This document shows positions 8,703-17,030 of a stretch of 64,000 nt of DNA, piece by piece (positions within the stretch are counted from its first letter, which is position 1; each line of letters starts with the position of its first letter). The DNA is from Microbacteriaceae bacterium. GTDB lineage: Bacteria > Actinomycetota > Actinomycetes > Actinomycetales > Microbacteriaceae. The DNA lies in NCBI GenBank assembly GCA_031177985.1, contig JAPSJW010000001.1, forward strand, positions 124,001-188,000, in the 5' to 3' direction. Both the position numbers and the translations under genes were made by a program. The notes under the pieces are model-generated. The model saw nothing but the letters and a program-made list of their open reading frames with translations. It did not search any database and was not told the origin of the DNA.

Positions 8703-9407
8703 TCATCCGTTCTCGCCGTCGGCCGAGGCCGGCGACGGATGCTGCGGGCGGTGCTCGCGCCAGAACCGACGATAGGGACGCGCCCCCGACGCCGTTCCGG
8801 TCACGAGGAGGACCAATCCCACCACGATGCCGATGACGACAGCGACCGCCCTCGGTGCTCCGACGTTGAGGGCGACCACGGCCGCCAGCAGGCCGACGAC
8901 GGCCGAGGTCACCACGGTCATGAAGATCATGCTCGAGCCGAGCACTTGGCTCGAGTCGCGCCGGTCGCCGAGGAAGTAGTACGTGCGCTTCACCCCTTGC
9001 GCGTCGTCGTGCGGCGAGGTCATGAGCGCAGACGCCACCTCCGGGGCGAGCGCGACGTAGGCGGCGCGCAGCCGGTTCATGGCGACCACGTACATGAGGT
9101 CCTCCATCGCGACGTTGAACACGCGGATCGAGGTCAGCACCCCGACCAGCGCGACGAAGCCGAGCACGACCGCGGCGAACAAGCCGAAGTCGGCACCGAA
9201 CGCGGTCGCCTGACCGACGAGGGCCAGACTGAGGAGCCCCGCCGAGACCAGGGTCAGGAACATCGCGATGCGCGTCAGCACCTCGTTCTGGGTGGTGGTG
9301 CGCGACGCGAGCAGGCTCCAGTGCTCGGTCGCCAGGATTTGCGCCTGCAGCGCCGACGGTGTGGGCTCGTGCCCCTCCGGCGGAGGAGGATTCCGCATGG
9401 AGCGCAT
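8703..9407 (-). CDS. Membrane protein of unknown function
   Basis: A 234-residue protein with four predicted membrane helices in two hairpins. The first pair is [18 protein letters not shown] and [18 protein letters not shown]; the second is [21 protein letters not shown] and [15 protein letters not shown]. The N-terminal ~45 residues ([20 protein letters not shown]) and the ~75-residue central loop are hydrophilic. Similar uncharacterised proteins occur in actinobacteria, but I cannot name a family. GAGGAGG lies just before the chosen ATG; a second ATG three codons on is equally possible. Confidence 0.65.
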   Translation of the reverse strand: MRSMRNPPPPEGHEPTPSALQAQILATEHWSLLASRTTTQNEVLTRIAMFLTLVSAGLLSLALVGQATAFGADFGLFAAVVLGFVALVGVLTSIRVFNVAMEDLMYVVAMNRLRAAYVALAPEVASALMTSPHDDAQGVKRTYYFLGDRRDSSQVLGSSMIFMTVVTSAVVGLLAAVVALNVGAPRAVAVVIGIVVGLVLLVTGTASGARPYRRFWREHRPQHPSPASADGENG

Positions 9408-9467
9408 TGTCCTCCTCGCACACGCGCAGCGGAACAGTTCTCCGCGGAACCGCTGCCCGGCCAGAGA

Positions 9468-9833
9468 TCACATGGGCGTCTGCTGGTGCAGAGCCACCTT
9501 CCAGCCGCCGTCGTCCCAGAGGTAGGTCGTCGACATCCGCAGCTCGACGGTATCTGCCCCGCGAGTCGCCACCGCGCGGTAGGCGAGGATCGCCGCCTTC
9601 TCGCCCAGCCGCACCACCCGCGGCTCGTGCAGCTCGTACGAGTCCCACGTGGAGCCCTCGAATGCCGCGAGCACGCCCTCGCGGTCGATCACAGCGCCCG
9701 GCACGATCATCACCGCGTCGGGGGTCATGGACCGGTAGTAGTGGTCGCCGCCGTCGCCACGCTGGATGGCGTGCCATCCCTCGTGCTCCTCACGCAGCAG
9801 TCGGGCGGGCAGATCGTCGGTGATCGTCGTCAT
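9468..9833 (-). CDS. NTF2-like / DUF4440 family protein
   Basis: A 121-residue cytoplasmic protein with the SnoaL/NTF2-like cone fold. HEGWHAIQRGDGGDHYYRSM is the first helix and MTPDAVMIVPGAVIDREGVL the first strand with its loop. AAILAYRAVATRG and the end STTYLWDDGGWKVALHQQTP are the classic closing strands of DUF4440. Members include isomerases, hydratases and small-molecule binders, so no reaction is assigned. The ATG at 9833 replaces a longer reading with no homology at its front. Confidence 0.78.
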   Translation of the reverse strand: MTTITDDLPARLLREEHEGWHAIQRGDGGDHYYRSMTPDAVMIVPGAVIDREGVLAAFEGSTWDSYELHEPRVVRLGEKAAILAYRAVATRGADTVELRMSTTYLWDDGGWKVALHQQTPM

Positions 9834-9886
9834 GGTCCCACCCCATCGGATGGGAGGGGCGGGGTCAAGGACGCGCACACGACGAA

Positions 9887-9922
9887 GCAGGGCCGGGGCG
9901 CCCTACGGCATCCCGGCCCCGC
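9887..9922 (-). terminator. GC-rich hairpin after the nuclease gene
   Basis: GCAGGGCCGGG at 9887 and CCCGGCCCCGC ending at 9922 pair over 11 positions with one mismatch and a 14-base loop. It begins 12 bases past the nuclease stop. It is a likely terminator, though no T-run follows. Confidence 0.5.
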
Positions 9923-9934
9923 TCCGATCAGGTG

Positions 9935-12900
9935 CTACGCCTTGGCGCTCCGACGGCGCAGGATGAGGGCACCGCCCGCAACCAGGAGGAGCAGGCCGAA
10001 CCAGATCGCGGTGATGTCCGCACCGGTCGCCGCGAGGTCGTCCTCGGAGGCCTCATCGTCGTCACCGCCGACGCCGCCGTTCCCGGGCTCCTCCGGATCG
10101 GTCGGGTCGGTGGGCTCGCTCGGCTCATCGATCTCGCCCAGCTCGAACGCGAGCAGCACGGGATCATGGTCGCTCGCCCGGTACGGGTCCTCCTCGAAGA
10201 AGCCCTCAGGCCCGGAGTACTCGAAGAGCCGCGGCTCGTCGGCGTTGATGTGCCACACCGCCGCGTCGCTGATGCGCTCGCTCGCCTCCGGGGTCGCGAG
10301 CGCGTGGTCGAGCACTCCCTGCTCGCCCGAGAACACGTAGGTGTACCGGTCGGCCGGGTCGACGTGCTCGACGAGCTGGTTGACGAGTCCTGCATCCAGC
10401 AGCGCGTCGATCGGGTCCTCGGCGCTGTAGCTGTTGAGGTCGCCCAGCACGATCACGTTCTCGCTGCCCGAATCCGTCTGCAGCTCCTCGACGAAGCCGG
10501 CGAGCGCATTCGCCTGCTCGATCCGGTCGCCGTTGTAGCAGCCCGCTCCGGGGAACTGCTCGACATTGTCGCCCGTCGCCTCGTCGCATCCGCCCTTCGA
10601 CTTGAAGTGGTTGCCCACCACGGTGAAGGTCACGCCCTCTGCTTCGAACGTCGCAGCGTACGGAGCCCGTGCGTTGACGAAGGCCTCGTCGATCAGCACG
10701 GTGGCGGTGTCGCCGATCAGATCGACGGCTGCCGGCTTGTAGAGGATCGCGTTGGTGATCACGTCGGTGGTGCCGACCTGAGTGCCGTAGCCCTCCGGGT
10801 TCTCGACCGTCGCCCAGGTGCCGGCTCCCGCGACCTCGTTCAGCGCGGCGACGAGCGTGTCGGCGGCGAGACCGTCGTTGTTCTCGATCTCCTGCAGCAC
10901 GAAGACGTCGGCGTCGATGGCGGTGAGTGCCTCGACGATCTTCGCCTCCTGCTGCTCGAAGTCCTCCGGCGTCTGGGCACCTCGGCTGCCGAGCGTGGTG
11001 AAGTAGTTCAGCACGTTGAACGACGAGATCCGCAGATCGCCGCCGATCTCCGGCACCACCGGACGCGGGGCGTGCTCGAAGTCCACGACCTCGGTCGGCT
11101 GGATGCGCCAGGCGTTGAAGCCGTAGGTCAGCACGCCCGTGAGGGCGGGCACCGTAGAGCCGCGGCGGATGGTCTGCTCCGGCGTGAGATACGCGACGGG
11201 CTGCAGGTCCTCCCCGTCGCGTCCGTCGTCGAGCAGGATCGAGCGTGCCGCGTTCTCAGCGAGCAGCTCCTCAGCGCCTCCGCCGACGTCGGCGACGTCG
11301 GTCGGCTCGAGGAGGACGCCGTCGGCGGAGAGCAGGATCTCGCCGAACCGGCCGACGTTGTAGGTCTCGGTCACGGTCAGGTCCTGAGCGAACTCGACGA
11401 GCATGCCCTCGTAGGGCTCGCGCTCCGTCTCGGGCAGCGCCAGCGGCACGGGCACAGGCAGCGCGGTGCCCTCGGCGCACAGCGACAGGGCACTGACCTC
11501 GTCGATCTGGGTGGCGCCGAAGAACTCGTCGACCGTTCCGGTGAGGTGCACGACGTCGCCGACCTCGACCTGCGGGGCCATCGGGTCGTACACGAAGACG
11601 CCCTCGGAGGTCGCGGCATCAGCGTCGGGAGTGAGCTCCTGCACGAAGAAGCCGTCGAGCGACGGGTCGTCGAGCTCCTCGCCCTGGAAGTCGCCGACGA
11701 CGACGCCCTCGATCGTCACGACGTCGCCCAGGAGGGGGCTCACGTCGCCGGAGCCCTGGACCTGGTTGATCGGAGTGGCGTCGGCCGCGCACAGCGCCGG
11801 GTCGTCGAACTCGCGGCGCTCGTCCGGGGTGCCGGCGCAGTCGCCGGGCACGATGGAGCCGTCGAAGCTCTGGCAGGCGTTCACCGCGCCGAACGAGGAG
11901 GCGAACGGTCCGCCCCAGGTGTAGTCCTCGGCCGAGGTGCCGGCGCCGATGCGCTGCAGCGACTGTCCGACGGGGGTGTTCCCCGGCTCGCTGACGCCCA
12001 CATCCGTGCTCGTCATCCCGGCTGCCGGGCCGCTCGAGGCGGTGAAGGAGCCCTCGTAGCTGATGAACTCGGTGACCGTGCCTTCTGGGTCGACGAGCGC
12101 GATGCCGTCGGGCTCTGTCGCGTCGCCGTTGCCGTTCTGCAGACCGGCGGTCGGGATGACGACCGTGGCGCTCTCCGGCACCACGCCGGTCAGCGCCACG
12201 GTGCTGTAGGCGGCGCCGCCGTTGCCGTTGTAGAGCACGACGCTCCACCCCGTGAGGTCGGTGCCGGGGGCCGCAGCGATCTCGATCTGCTCGTCAGCGT
12301 CGGCACCCGTGTTGTCGTAGTGGAACTCGTTCAGGAAGACGCCCTCGGGGAACGCGTCGCCGGGGTCCTCGCCGCCGTTCTCGAAGGTCTGACCGGCGTT
12401 CACGGCACCGGGCGACGCCGCTGCGGGGCCGGTGAAGGCGAAGTCGCCTGCCGTGGTGCCGGTGCCTGTGCGCTGGAGCGACTGGCCGTCGGGCTCGTTG
12501 CCCGCTTCCGCCACACCGATGTCGGTGCTGGTCAGTCCGTCCGCGACGCCACCGACCGCGGTGAAGGAGCCCTCGTAGGAGAGGAACTCCACGACCTGGT
12601 CAGCGGGGTTCACCAGCGCGATGCCGTCGGGCGATCCGTTCTGGATGCCGGCGACGGCGAGGGAGACGACCCCCGCGGCGCCGACCGTGCCGGTCAGGGC
12701 CTCGGTGTCGTAGGCCGCACCGCCGTTGCCGTTGTAGAAGACGAGATCCCACCCGGTCAGGTCGGTGCCCTCAGGCGCGGCGACCTCGACGAACTCCCCG
12801 GCGTCGGCGCCCTCGTCGTCGTAGTGGATCTCGTTGATGAAGACGGGGCTGTCGGCGGTGACGACGGCTGCGGCAGGCGTCGCGGTCATCATCGTCGCGG

Positions 12901-12964
12901 CGACGGCGGCACCGAGGGTGAGCAGAGCGCATCCTCGCATCCGTCGCGGATCGTTCTCGAGCAC
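9935..12964 (-). CDS. Secreted ExeM/NucH-type nuclease with lamin-tail repeats and LAxTG anchor
   Basis: A 1009-residue exported protein. A signal peptide (ALLTLGAAVAATMMTATPAAA) is followed by two lamin-tail-like domains that are clearly duplicated: FINEIHYDDEGADAGEFVEV near residue 40 and FLNEFHYDNTGADADEQIEI near residue 210. A middle OB-fold-like region (VTIEGVVVGDFQG) leads to an endonuclease/exonuclease/phosphatase domain with FNVLNYFTT, LQEIENND, VVGNHFKSKGG, LGDLNSY and SDHDPVLL. The C-terminus has an acidic linker, DDLAATG, a hydrophobic segment and RRRSAKA, a sortase-type anchor. It is probably a cell-wall-attached DNase for nutrient or eDNA use. GTG at 12964 has GAAGGGAG upstream. 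Confidence 0.88.
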   Translation of the reverse strand: MLENDPRRMRGCALLTLGAAVAATMMTATPAAAVVTADSPVFINEIHYDDEGADAGEFVEVAAPEGTDLTGWDLVFYNGNGGAAYDTEALTGTVGAAGVVSLAVAGIQNGSPDGIALVNPADQVVEFLSYEGSFTAVGGVADGLTSTDIGVAEAGNEPDGQSLQRTGTGTTAGDFAFTGPAAASPGAVNAGQTFENGGEDPGDAFPEGVFLNEFHYDNTGADADEQIEIAAAPGTDLTGWSVVLYNGNGGAAYSTVALTGVVPESATVVIPTAGLQNGNGDATEPDGIALVDPEGTVTEFISYEGSFTASSGPAAGMTSTDVGVSEPGNTPVGQSLQRIGAGTSAEDYTWGGPFASSFGAVNACQSFDGSIVPGDCAGTPDERREFDDPALCAADATPINQVQGSGDVSPLLGDVVTIEGVVVGDFQGEELDDPSLDGFFVQELTPDADAATSEGVFVYDPMAPQVEVGDVVHLTGTVDEFFGATQIDEVSALSLCAEGTALPVPVPLALPETEREPYEGMLVEFAQDLTVTETYNVGRFGEILLSADGVLLEPTDVADVGGGAEELLAENAARSILLDDGRDGEDLQPVAYLTPEQTIRRGSTVPALTGVLTYGFNAWRIQPTEVVDFEHAPRPVVPEIGGDLRISSFNVLNYFTTLGSRGAQTPEDFEQQEAKIVEALTAIDADVFVLQEIENNDGLAADTLVAALNEVAGAGTWATVENPEGYGTQVGTTDVITNAILYKPAAVDLIGDTATVLIDEAFVNARAPYAATFEAEGVTFTVVGNHFKSKGGCDEATGDNVEQFPGAGCYNGDRIEQANALAGFVEELQTDSGSENVIVLGDLNSYSAEDPIDALLDAGLVNQLVEHVDPADRYTYVFSGEQGVLDHALATPEASERISDAAVWHINADEPRLFEYSGPEGFFEEDPYRASDHDPVLLAFELGEIDEPSEPTDPTDPEEPGNGGVGGDDDEASEDDLAATGADITAIWFGLLLLVAGGALILRRRSAKA

Positions 12965-13060
12965 AGGGCTCCCTTCGGAGGCAGTCAGGGGTACTCCAGC
13001 AGACCCGCCGGATGTGACGACCAGATTAACGACACCCGAACAGGGGTGGCGAGAGTTTTC

Positions 13061-13684
13061 TCAGGCGTGTGACCCGTGCTGCGTCACCCAGGCGTGCATC
13101 GCGATCGCCGCGGCGGCCGAGGCGTTGATGCTGCGCGTCGAGCCGTACTGCGTGATCTCGACGATCGCATCTGCTGCCGCGAGCGCCTCATCCGTCAGCC
13201 CCGGACCCTCCTGGCCGAACAGCAGCAGGCATCGCTCGGGGAACGCGAACGTCTCGAGGGGAACGGATCCGGCGCCGTTCTCGATGGCGAGGATCGGCAC
13301 GTCGCCCTCCCGCGCCCAGGCGACGAGGTCGTCGATCGTCGGATGGTGCAGCACGTGCTGGTAGCGGTCGGTCACCATCGCGCCGCGCTTGTTCCAGCGC
13401 CTGCGCCCGACGATGTGCACCGTCTCGGCGAGGAAGGCGTTCGCCGTGCGCACGATGGATCCGATATTGAGGTCGTGCTGCCAGTTCTCGATCGCGACCG
13501 AGAACGGATGCCGCCGAGCGTCGAGATCAGCGACGATCGCCTCCATCGTCCAGTAGCGGTAGCGGTCGACGACGTTGCGGGTGTCGCCACGCTCGAGGAG
13601 CTCCTGGTCGTAGCGCTCATCCGTCGGCGGCTCGCCCTGCCAGGGGCCGACGCCGTGCGTCGAGAGCTCGGGGGTGTCGGTCAC
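13061..13684 (-). CDS. SpoU/TrmH-family RNA 2'-O-methyltransferase
   Basis: A 207-residue knotted (SPOUT) methyltransferase acting on tRNA or rRNA ribose. The family motifs are in order: IENWQHDLNIGSIVRTANAF (motif 1, with the conserved N and R), LLLFGQEGPGLTDE (motif 2) and ITQYGSTRSINASAAAAIAM (motif 3). It has only a short N-terminal extension, like TrmL/TrmH-type enzymes. The exact target nucleotide is not predictable. The GTG start has AGGAAG upstream. It is divergent from the DNA methyltransferase with only 17 bases between starts, so the promoters must overlap coding sequence. Confidence 0.9.
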   Translation of the reverse strand: MTDTPELSTHGVGPWQGEPPTDERYDQELLERGDTRNVVDRYRYWTMEAIVADLDARRHPFSVAIENWQHDLNIGSIVRTANAFLAETVHIVGRRRWNKRGAMVTDRYQHVLHHPTIDDLVAWAREGDVPILAIENGAGSVPLETFAFPERCLLLFGQEGPGLTDEALAAADAIVEITQYGSTRSINASAAAAIAMHAWVTQHGSHA

Positions 13685-13689
13685 ACTGT

Positions 13690-13695
13690 TAATCT
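13690..13695 (+). promoter_or_regulatory. -10 element TAATCT, leaderless start of the DNA methyltransferase
   Basis: TAATCT is followed by exactly six bases and then the GTG at 13702. It lies in the 17-base gap between two divergent starts. Confidence 0.5.
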
Positions 13696-13701
13696 TCCTG
13701 C

Positions 13702-14577
13702 GTGCGGTGGAGTGCCGAGGGACCCGACCTCGTCGTGCACGGCGACAACCTGCCCGTGCTCGAGACGCTGCCCGACGAATCGTTCCGGCTGATCTACCTG
13801 GATCCGCCGTTCAACACCGGTCGCAGCCAGCGTCGGCAGGCCCTCACGACCGTCCGGTCGGCGACCGGGCGCCGGGTGGGGTTCCAGGGCCACACCTACG
13901 ACACCGTCAAAGGGGCGCTGTACTCCTACGACGACACCTTCGCGGACTACTGGGAGTTCCTGGAGCCGAGACTCGAGCACGCCTGGCGGCTGCTCGACGA
14001 GCGCGGCACCCTCTACCTGCACCTCGACTACCGCGAGGTGCACTACGCGAAGGTGGCGCTCGACGCCCTCTTCGGGCGCGACTGCTTCCTCAACGAAATC
14101 GTGTGGGCCTACGACTTCGGAGCCCGCACGAAGTCGCGCTGGCCCGCCAAGCACGACACGATCCTGGTCTACGTCAAGGATCCGGCCGCTTACCACTTCG
14201 ACGCCGAGGCGGTCGAGCGGGAGCCGTACATGGCACCCGGGCTCGTCACCCCCGAGAAGGCGGCCCTCGGCAAACTGCCGACCGACGTCTGGTGGCACAC
14301 GATCGTCTCGCCCACGGGACGCGAGAAGACCGGCTATGCGACGCAGAAGCCGGAGGGAGTGCTGCGGCGCATCGTGCAGGCGTCGAGCGCACCTGGCGAC
14401 TGGGTGCTCGACTTCTTCGCCGGCTCCGGCACCACGGGAGCGGTCGCGGCCGCGCTCGGACGGCGCTTCCTGCTGGTCGACGAGAACCCCGAAGCCGTCG
14501 AGGTGATGCGGCGGCGACTGCCGGAGGACACGGCGTTCGCGAGCGGGCCGGCGCGGGAGGCGCTGCGGCTGTCCTAG
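13702..14577 (+). CDS. Orphan site-specific DNA methyltransferase (N6/N4, beta-type order)
   Basis: A 291-residue amino-methyltransferase of DNA. The catalytic motif IYLDPPFNTG is near residue 30 and the AdoMet-binding motif DFFAGSGTTGAVAAA near residue 235. This order (motif IV before motif I) defines the beta class. The C-terminal block ending in VDENPEAVEVM is typical. Target base and site cannot be read from the sequence. No restriction enzyme or specificity subunit is adjacent, so it looks like an orphan enzyme that could act in gene regulation or protection. It is predicted to be leaderless. Its stop shares CTAG with the convergent DUF2071 gene. Confidence 0.85.
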   Translation: MRWSAEGPDLVVHGDNLPVLETLPDESFRLIYLDPPFNTGRSQRRQALTTVRSATGRRVGFQGHTYDTVKGALYSYDDTFADYWEFLEPRLEHAWRLLDERGTLYLHLDYREVHYAKVALDALFGRDCFLNEIVWAYDFGARTKSRWPAKHDTILVYVKDPAAYHFDAEAVEREPYMAPGLVTPEKAALGKLPTDVWWHTIVSPTGREKTGYATQKPEGVLRRIVQASSAPGDWVLDFFAGSGTTGAVAAALGRRFLLVDENPEAVEVMRRRLPEDTAFASGPAREALRLS

Positions 14578-15305
14578 GCGCCGCTCGACGTCAGGCGCTC
14601 GGACGGCAGGTCGGCTCCCGATCGCCAGAGGAACGGCACGTCGCTCATGACGAGTGCGCTGTCGGGCACGGCGGACCCTGCGGGGAGGCGGTCAAAGAAC
14701 GTCGAGCGCACCTCCTCGATCCGGGCGCCGCGGGCGGACCACGCCTCCGACGTGAGTCGGACGGATTCCAGCCCTCGTCCGTTGCGCCTGGGCGACCATC
14801 CGGTGACGCCTCGGCGGTGGAACTCGGACGCGGCCTCAGCCGTCGGGAACAATGCGCTGCTGAACTGCCGAGAGGGCGTGACGGTCGCATCCATGGTCTC
14901 GTCGGCGTGCCGGAGCGTGGCCCTGAGCCGTTCGGAGGAGGCCTCGATGCTCACGTGGGCGCGAGTCTGAGCCCCTGGGAAGACGATCCCGCCGAGGAGG
15001 GCGGGAATCGCCCCCGAGCTGTGCCGGTGCGGCACATAGACGCCGGACAGCACTCGTCCGTCCTCGTCCCACTCGACGGCGATCCGGTGGGCGACGTTCG
15101 TCGTGCGCAAGCCCAGCGCAGGACGCACCCAGCCGGGCCGCACATTCTCGAGAGCGATCACGCAGACGCCCGCCACGGCGAAACCCTCGACCAGCTGCGG
15201 GCGGAGCGGCGCCGGGACGAAGCCCTGCGCCACCGACGGCTCGACGCGGTAGCTCAGCAGCAGGCGATGCCGCACCTGAGCGCGCAGCGTCGTGAGCGCG
15301 CTCAC
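14574..15305 (-). CDS. DUF2071 family protein
   Basis: A 243-residue protein resembling DUF2071 (acetoacetate-decarboxylase-like fold). RHRLLLSYRVEPSVAQGFVP is the usual opening, with GVYVPHRHSSGAIPALLGG in the middle and FDRLPAGSAVPDSALVMSDV near the end. The biochemical role is unknown. GTG at 15305 overlaps the ArsR stop as GTGA, so it is the second gene of an ArsR-controlled operon. Its stop shares CTAG with the DNA methyltransferase on the other strand. Confidence 0.78.
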   Translation of the reverse strand: MSALTTLRAQVRHRLLLSYRVEPSVAQGFVPAPLRPQLVEGFAVAGVCVIALENVRPGWVRPALGLRTTNVAHRIAVEWDEDGRVLSGVYVPHRHSSGAIPALLGGIVFPGAQTRAHVSIEASSERLRATLRHADETMDATVTPSRQFSSALFPTAEAASEFHRRGVTGWSPRRNGRGLESVRLTSEAWSARGARIEEVRSTFFDRLPAGSAVPDSALVMSDVPFLWRSGADLPSERLTSSGA

Positions 15306-15613
15306 CGTGTCACCCGCTTGCGGGTCTCGCGGAGCACCATCTGCTCGGGGCACACCGCCGAGAGGAAGTCGCCCACCGAGAGCGCCAGTCGCTCGGGCAC
15401 GAGCGAGTAGAAGATGCGATTGCCGTCACGCCGCTCGGTGACGAGTCCGGCGGTGCGGAGCGCGGCGAGGTGACGCGAGATCGTGGGGGCCGTGCTCGCG
15501 AACCTGGCCGCGATCTCTCCCGCCGCGAGTTCCCCGGATTTGAGGTCCTGCAGGATCTGCCTCCGCGTCGGATGCGCGAGTGCCGCGAACACGGAGGTGA
15601 TCTCGTCTGCCAT
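15302..15613 (-). CDS. ArsR-family transcriptional repressor
   Basis: A 103-residue winged-helix regulator. VFAALAHPTRRQILQDL is the classic ArsR opening. The recognition helix region is FASTAPTISRHLAALRTAGLV, followed by the wing VTERRDGNRIFYSLV. The ELAAGEIA segment lacks the CxC pair of the metal-sensing ArsR site. The two Cys-containing or acidic stretches near the end are not a known metal motif, so it may sense something else or nothing. It is cotranscribed with the DUF2071 gene. The start sits six bases after a TAAACT hexamer, so the mRNA is probably leaderless and the operator overlaps the promoter. Confidence 0.9.
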   Translation of the reverse strand: MADEITSVFAALAHPTRRQILQDLKSGELAAGEIAARFASTAPTISRHLAALRTAGLVTERRDGNRIFYSLVPERLALSVGDFLSAVCPEQMVLRETRKRVTR

Positions 15614-15619
15614 GGCCGG

Positions 15620-15649
15620 AGTTTAGCAATTTAGCTAATAAGCGAACAA
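15620..15649 (-). promoter_or_regulatory. arsR promoter with AT-rich operator candidate
   Basis: On the minus strand TTGTTC (15644-15649), an 18-base spacer and TAAACT (15620-15625) precede the ATG by six bases. The spacer holds the palindrome TTAGCTAA (15631-15638) and two TTTAGC copies (15622-15627, 15630-15635), unusually AT-rich for this DNA. It probably binds ArsR. Confidence 0.55.
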
Positions 15650-15675
15650 GCCCTCGGTCAGGCGCACCCCGTGGC

Positions 15676-15681
15676 TACGAT
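15676..15681 (+). promoter_or_regulatory. -10 element TACGAT, leaderless start of the HAD gene
   Basis: TACGAT, then six bases, then the ATG at 15688. No ribosome-binding sequence precedes the ATG. Confidence 0.5.
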
Positions 15682-15687
15682 GACCCC

Positions 15688-16485
15688 ATGGCCGACCGCA
15701 ACGAGATCGAGTGCTGGCTCACCGACATGGACGGCGTGCTCGTCCACGAGAACCACGCCCTGCCCGGCGCAGCCGAGCTCATCCAGCAGTGGAAGGACGC
15801 CGGCACCCCGTTCCTGGTGCTGACCAACAACTCGATCTACACGCCGCGCGACCTCGCCGCTCGGCTGCGCGCCTCGGGCCTCGACGTGCCTGAGCAGTCG
15901 ATCTGGACCTCAGCGCTCGCGACCGCCGACTTCTGCGCCTCGCAGATCCCCGGCGGGAGCGCCTTCGTCATCGGCGAGGCCGGCATCACCACGGCACTGC
16001 ACGAGGCGGGGTTCATCATGACCGAGACGGCGCCCGACTACGTCGTGGTCGGCGAGACCCGCAACTACTCGTTCGAGGCGATCACGAAGGCGATCCGCCT
16101 GATCAACGCGGGCTCGCGGTTCATCGTGACGAATCCTGATGCGACGGGCCCGAGCGCGGAGGGACCGCTTCCGGCGACGGGCGCGATCGCCGCCCTCATC
16201 ACGAAGGCGACCGGCAAGGATCCGTACGTCGTCGGCAAGCCGAACCCGATGATGTTCCGCTCGGCGATGAACCGGATCGGCGCACACAGCGAGAACACCG
16301 CGATGATCGGCGACCGGATGGACACGGATGTCGTCGCGGGCATCGAAGCCGGGCTGCACACGATCCTGGTGCTGACCGGCATCAGCGATCGCGCCGAGAT
16401 GGAGCGCTACCCGTTCCGCCCGACCGAGATCATCTCCGGGGTGTCGGAGCTCCTGGCGAAGGAGCCGCTGGAGACCGAGCTCTAG
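15688..16485 (+). CDS. HAD-IIA family phosphatase (NagD-like)
   Basis: A 265-residue haloacid dehalogenase-type hydrolase. Motif I is WLTDMDGVLVHENHALPGA, with the nucleophile Asp and general-acid Asp. Motif II is FLVLTNNS, and motifs III/IV are in VVGKPNPMMF and MIGDRMDTDVVAGIEAGL. The cap in the middle is of the C2 (IIA) type seen in NagD and PgpH-like phosphatases. Likely substrates are small phosphorylated metabolites such as UMP or sugar phosphates. The start has a leaderless layout. The stop shares CTAG with pyrE, which converges on it. Confidence 0.92.
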   Translation: MADRNEIECWLTDMDGVLVHENHALPGAAELIQQWKDAGTPFLVLTNNSIYTPRDLAARLRASGLDVPEQSIWTSALATADFCASQIPGGSAFVIGEAGITTALHEAGFIMTETAPDYVVVGETRNYSFEAITKAIRLINAGSRFIVTNPDATGPSAEGPLPATGAIAALITKATGKDPYVVGKPNPMMFRSAMNRIGAHSENTAMIGDRMDTDVVAGIEAGLHTILVLTGISDRAEMERYPFRPTEIISGVSELLAKEPLETEL

Positions 16486-17030
16486 CGCAGACCGAGGTCG
16501 TCGAGCCCGATCGCGTAGCGGTAGGGATAGCCGGCCGCCTCGATCTTCTCGCGAGCGCCCGTGTCGCGGTCTACGACGACGGCGACCGCGGCGATCTCCG
16601 CGCCCACCTCGCGCAGCGCGGCGATCGCGGTCAGGGGGGATCCGCCCGTCGTGGAGGTGTCTTCGAGCACGATGACGCGCTTGCCGGCGAGGTCGGGGCC
16701 CTCGACCTGCTTGCCGCGGCCGTGGTCCTTGGGCTGCTTGCGCACGACGAACGCGTCGTAGCTTTTCCCTGCGGCGACGCCCTGGTGCAGCACGGCCGCC
16801 GCGATCGGGTCGGCGCCCATCGTGAGGCCGCCGACGGCATCGACGTCGGGGATGTCCGCGATGAGGTCGACCATCACCTGGCCGATGAGCGGCGCCACCC
16901 GGTGGTCGAGACTGACCTTGCGCAGGTCGATGTAGTAGCTCGCCTTCGCGCCGCTCGTCAGGGTGAAGTCGCCGTGGAACACGGCTTCCCTCGAGATGTG
17001 TTCGATGAGCTGAGCACGGGCGTCGGTCAC
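16482..17030 (-). CDS. pyrE: Orotate phosphoribosyltransferase
   Basis: The enzyme converts orotate and PRPP to OMP in pyrimidine synthesis. The protein has 182 residues, which fits the family. KASYYIDLRKVSLDH is near the N-terminus, VRKQPKDHGRGKQVEG is the flexible catalytic loop with Lys and His, and RVIVLEDTSTTGGSPLTAI is the PRPP-binding motif. GTG at 17030 overlaps the stop of the upstream proline-rich gene as GTGA. This odd coupling makes pyrE the second gene of a small unit, with no other pyr gene next to it. Confidence 0.95.
   Translation of the reverse strand: MTDARAQLIEHISREAVFHGDFTLTSGAKASYYIDLRKVSLDHRVAPLIGQVMVDLIADIPDVDAVGGLTMGADPIAAAVLHQGVAAGKSYDAFVVRKQPKDHGRGKQVEGPDLAGKRVIVLEDTSTTGGSPLTAIAALREVGAEIAAVAVVVDRDTGAREKIEAAGYPYRYAIGLDDLGLR

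Noticed and set aside
9932-13072. A 1046-codon open frame opposite the secreted nuclease
   Set aside because: It is a shadow frame: no motifs, no ribosome site, and the opposite strand encodes a complete exported nuclease.
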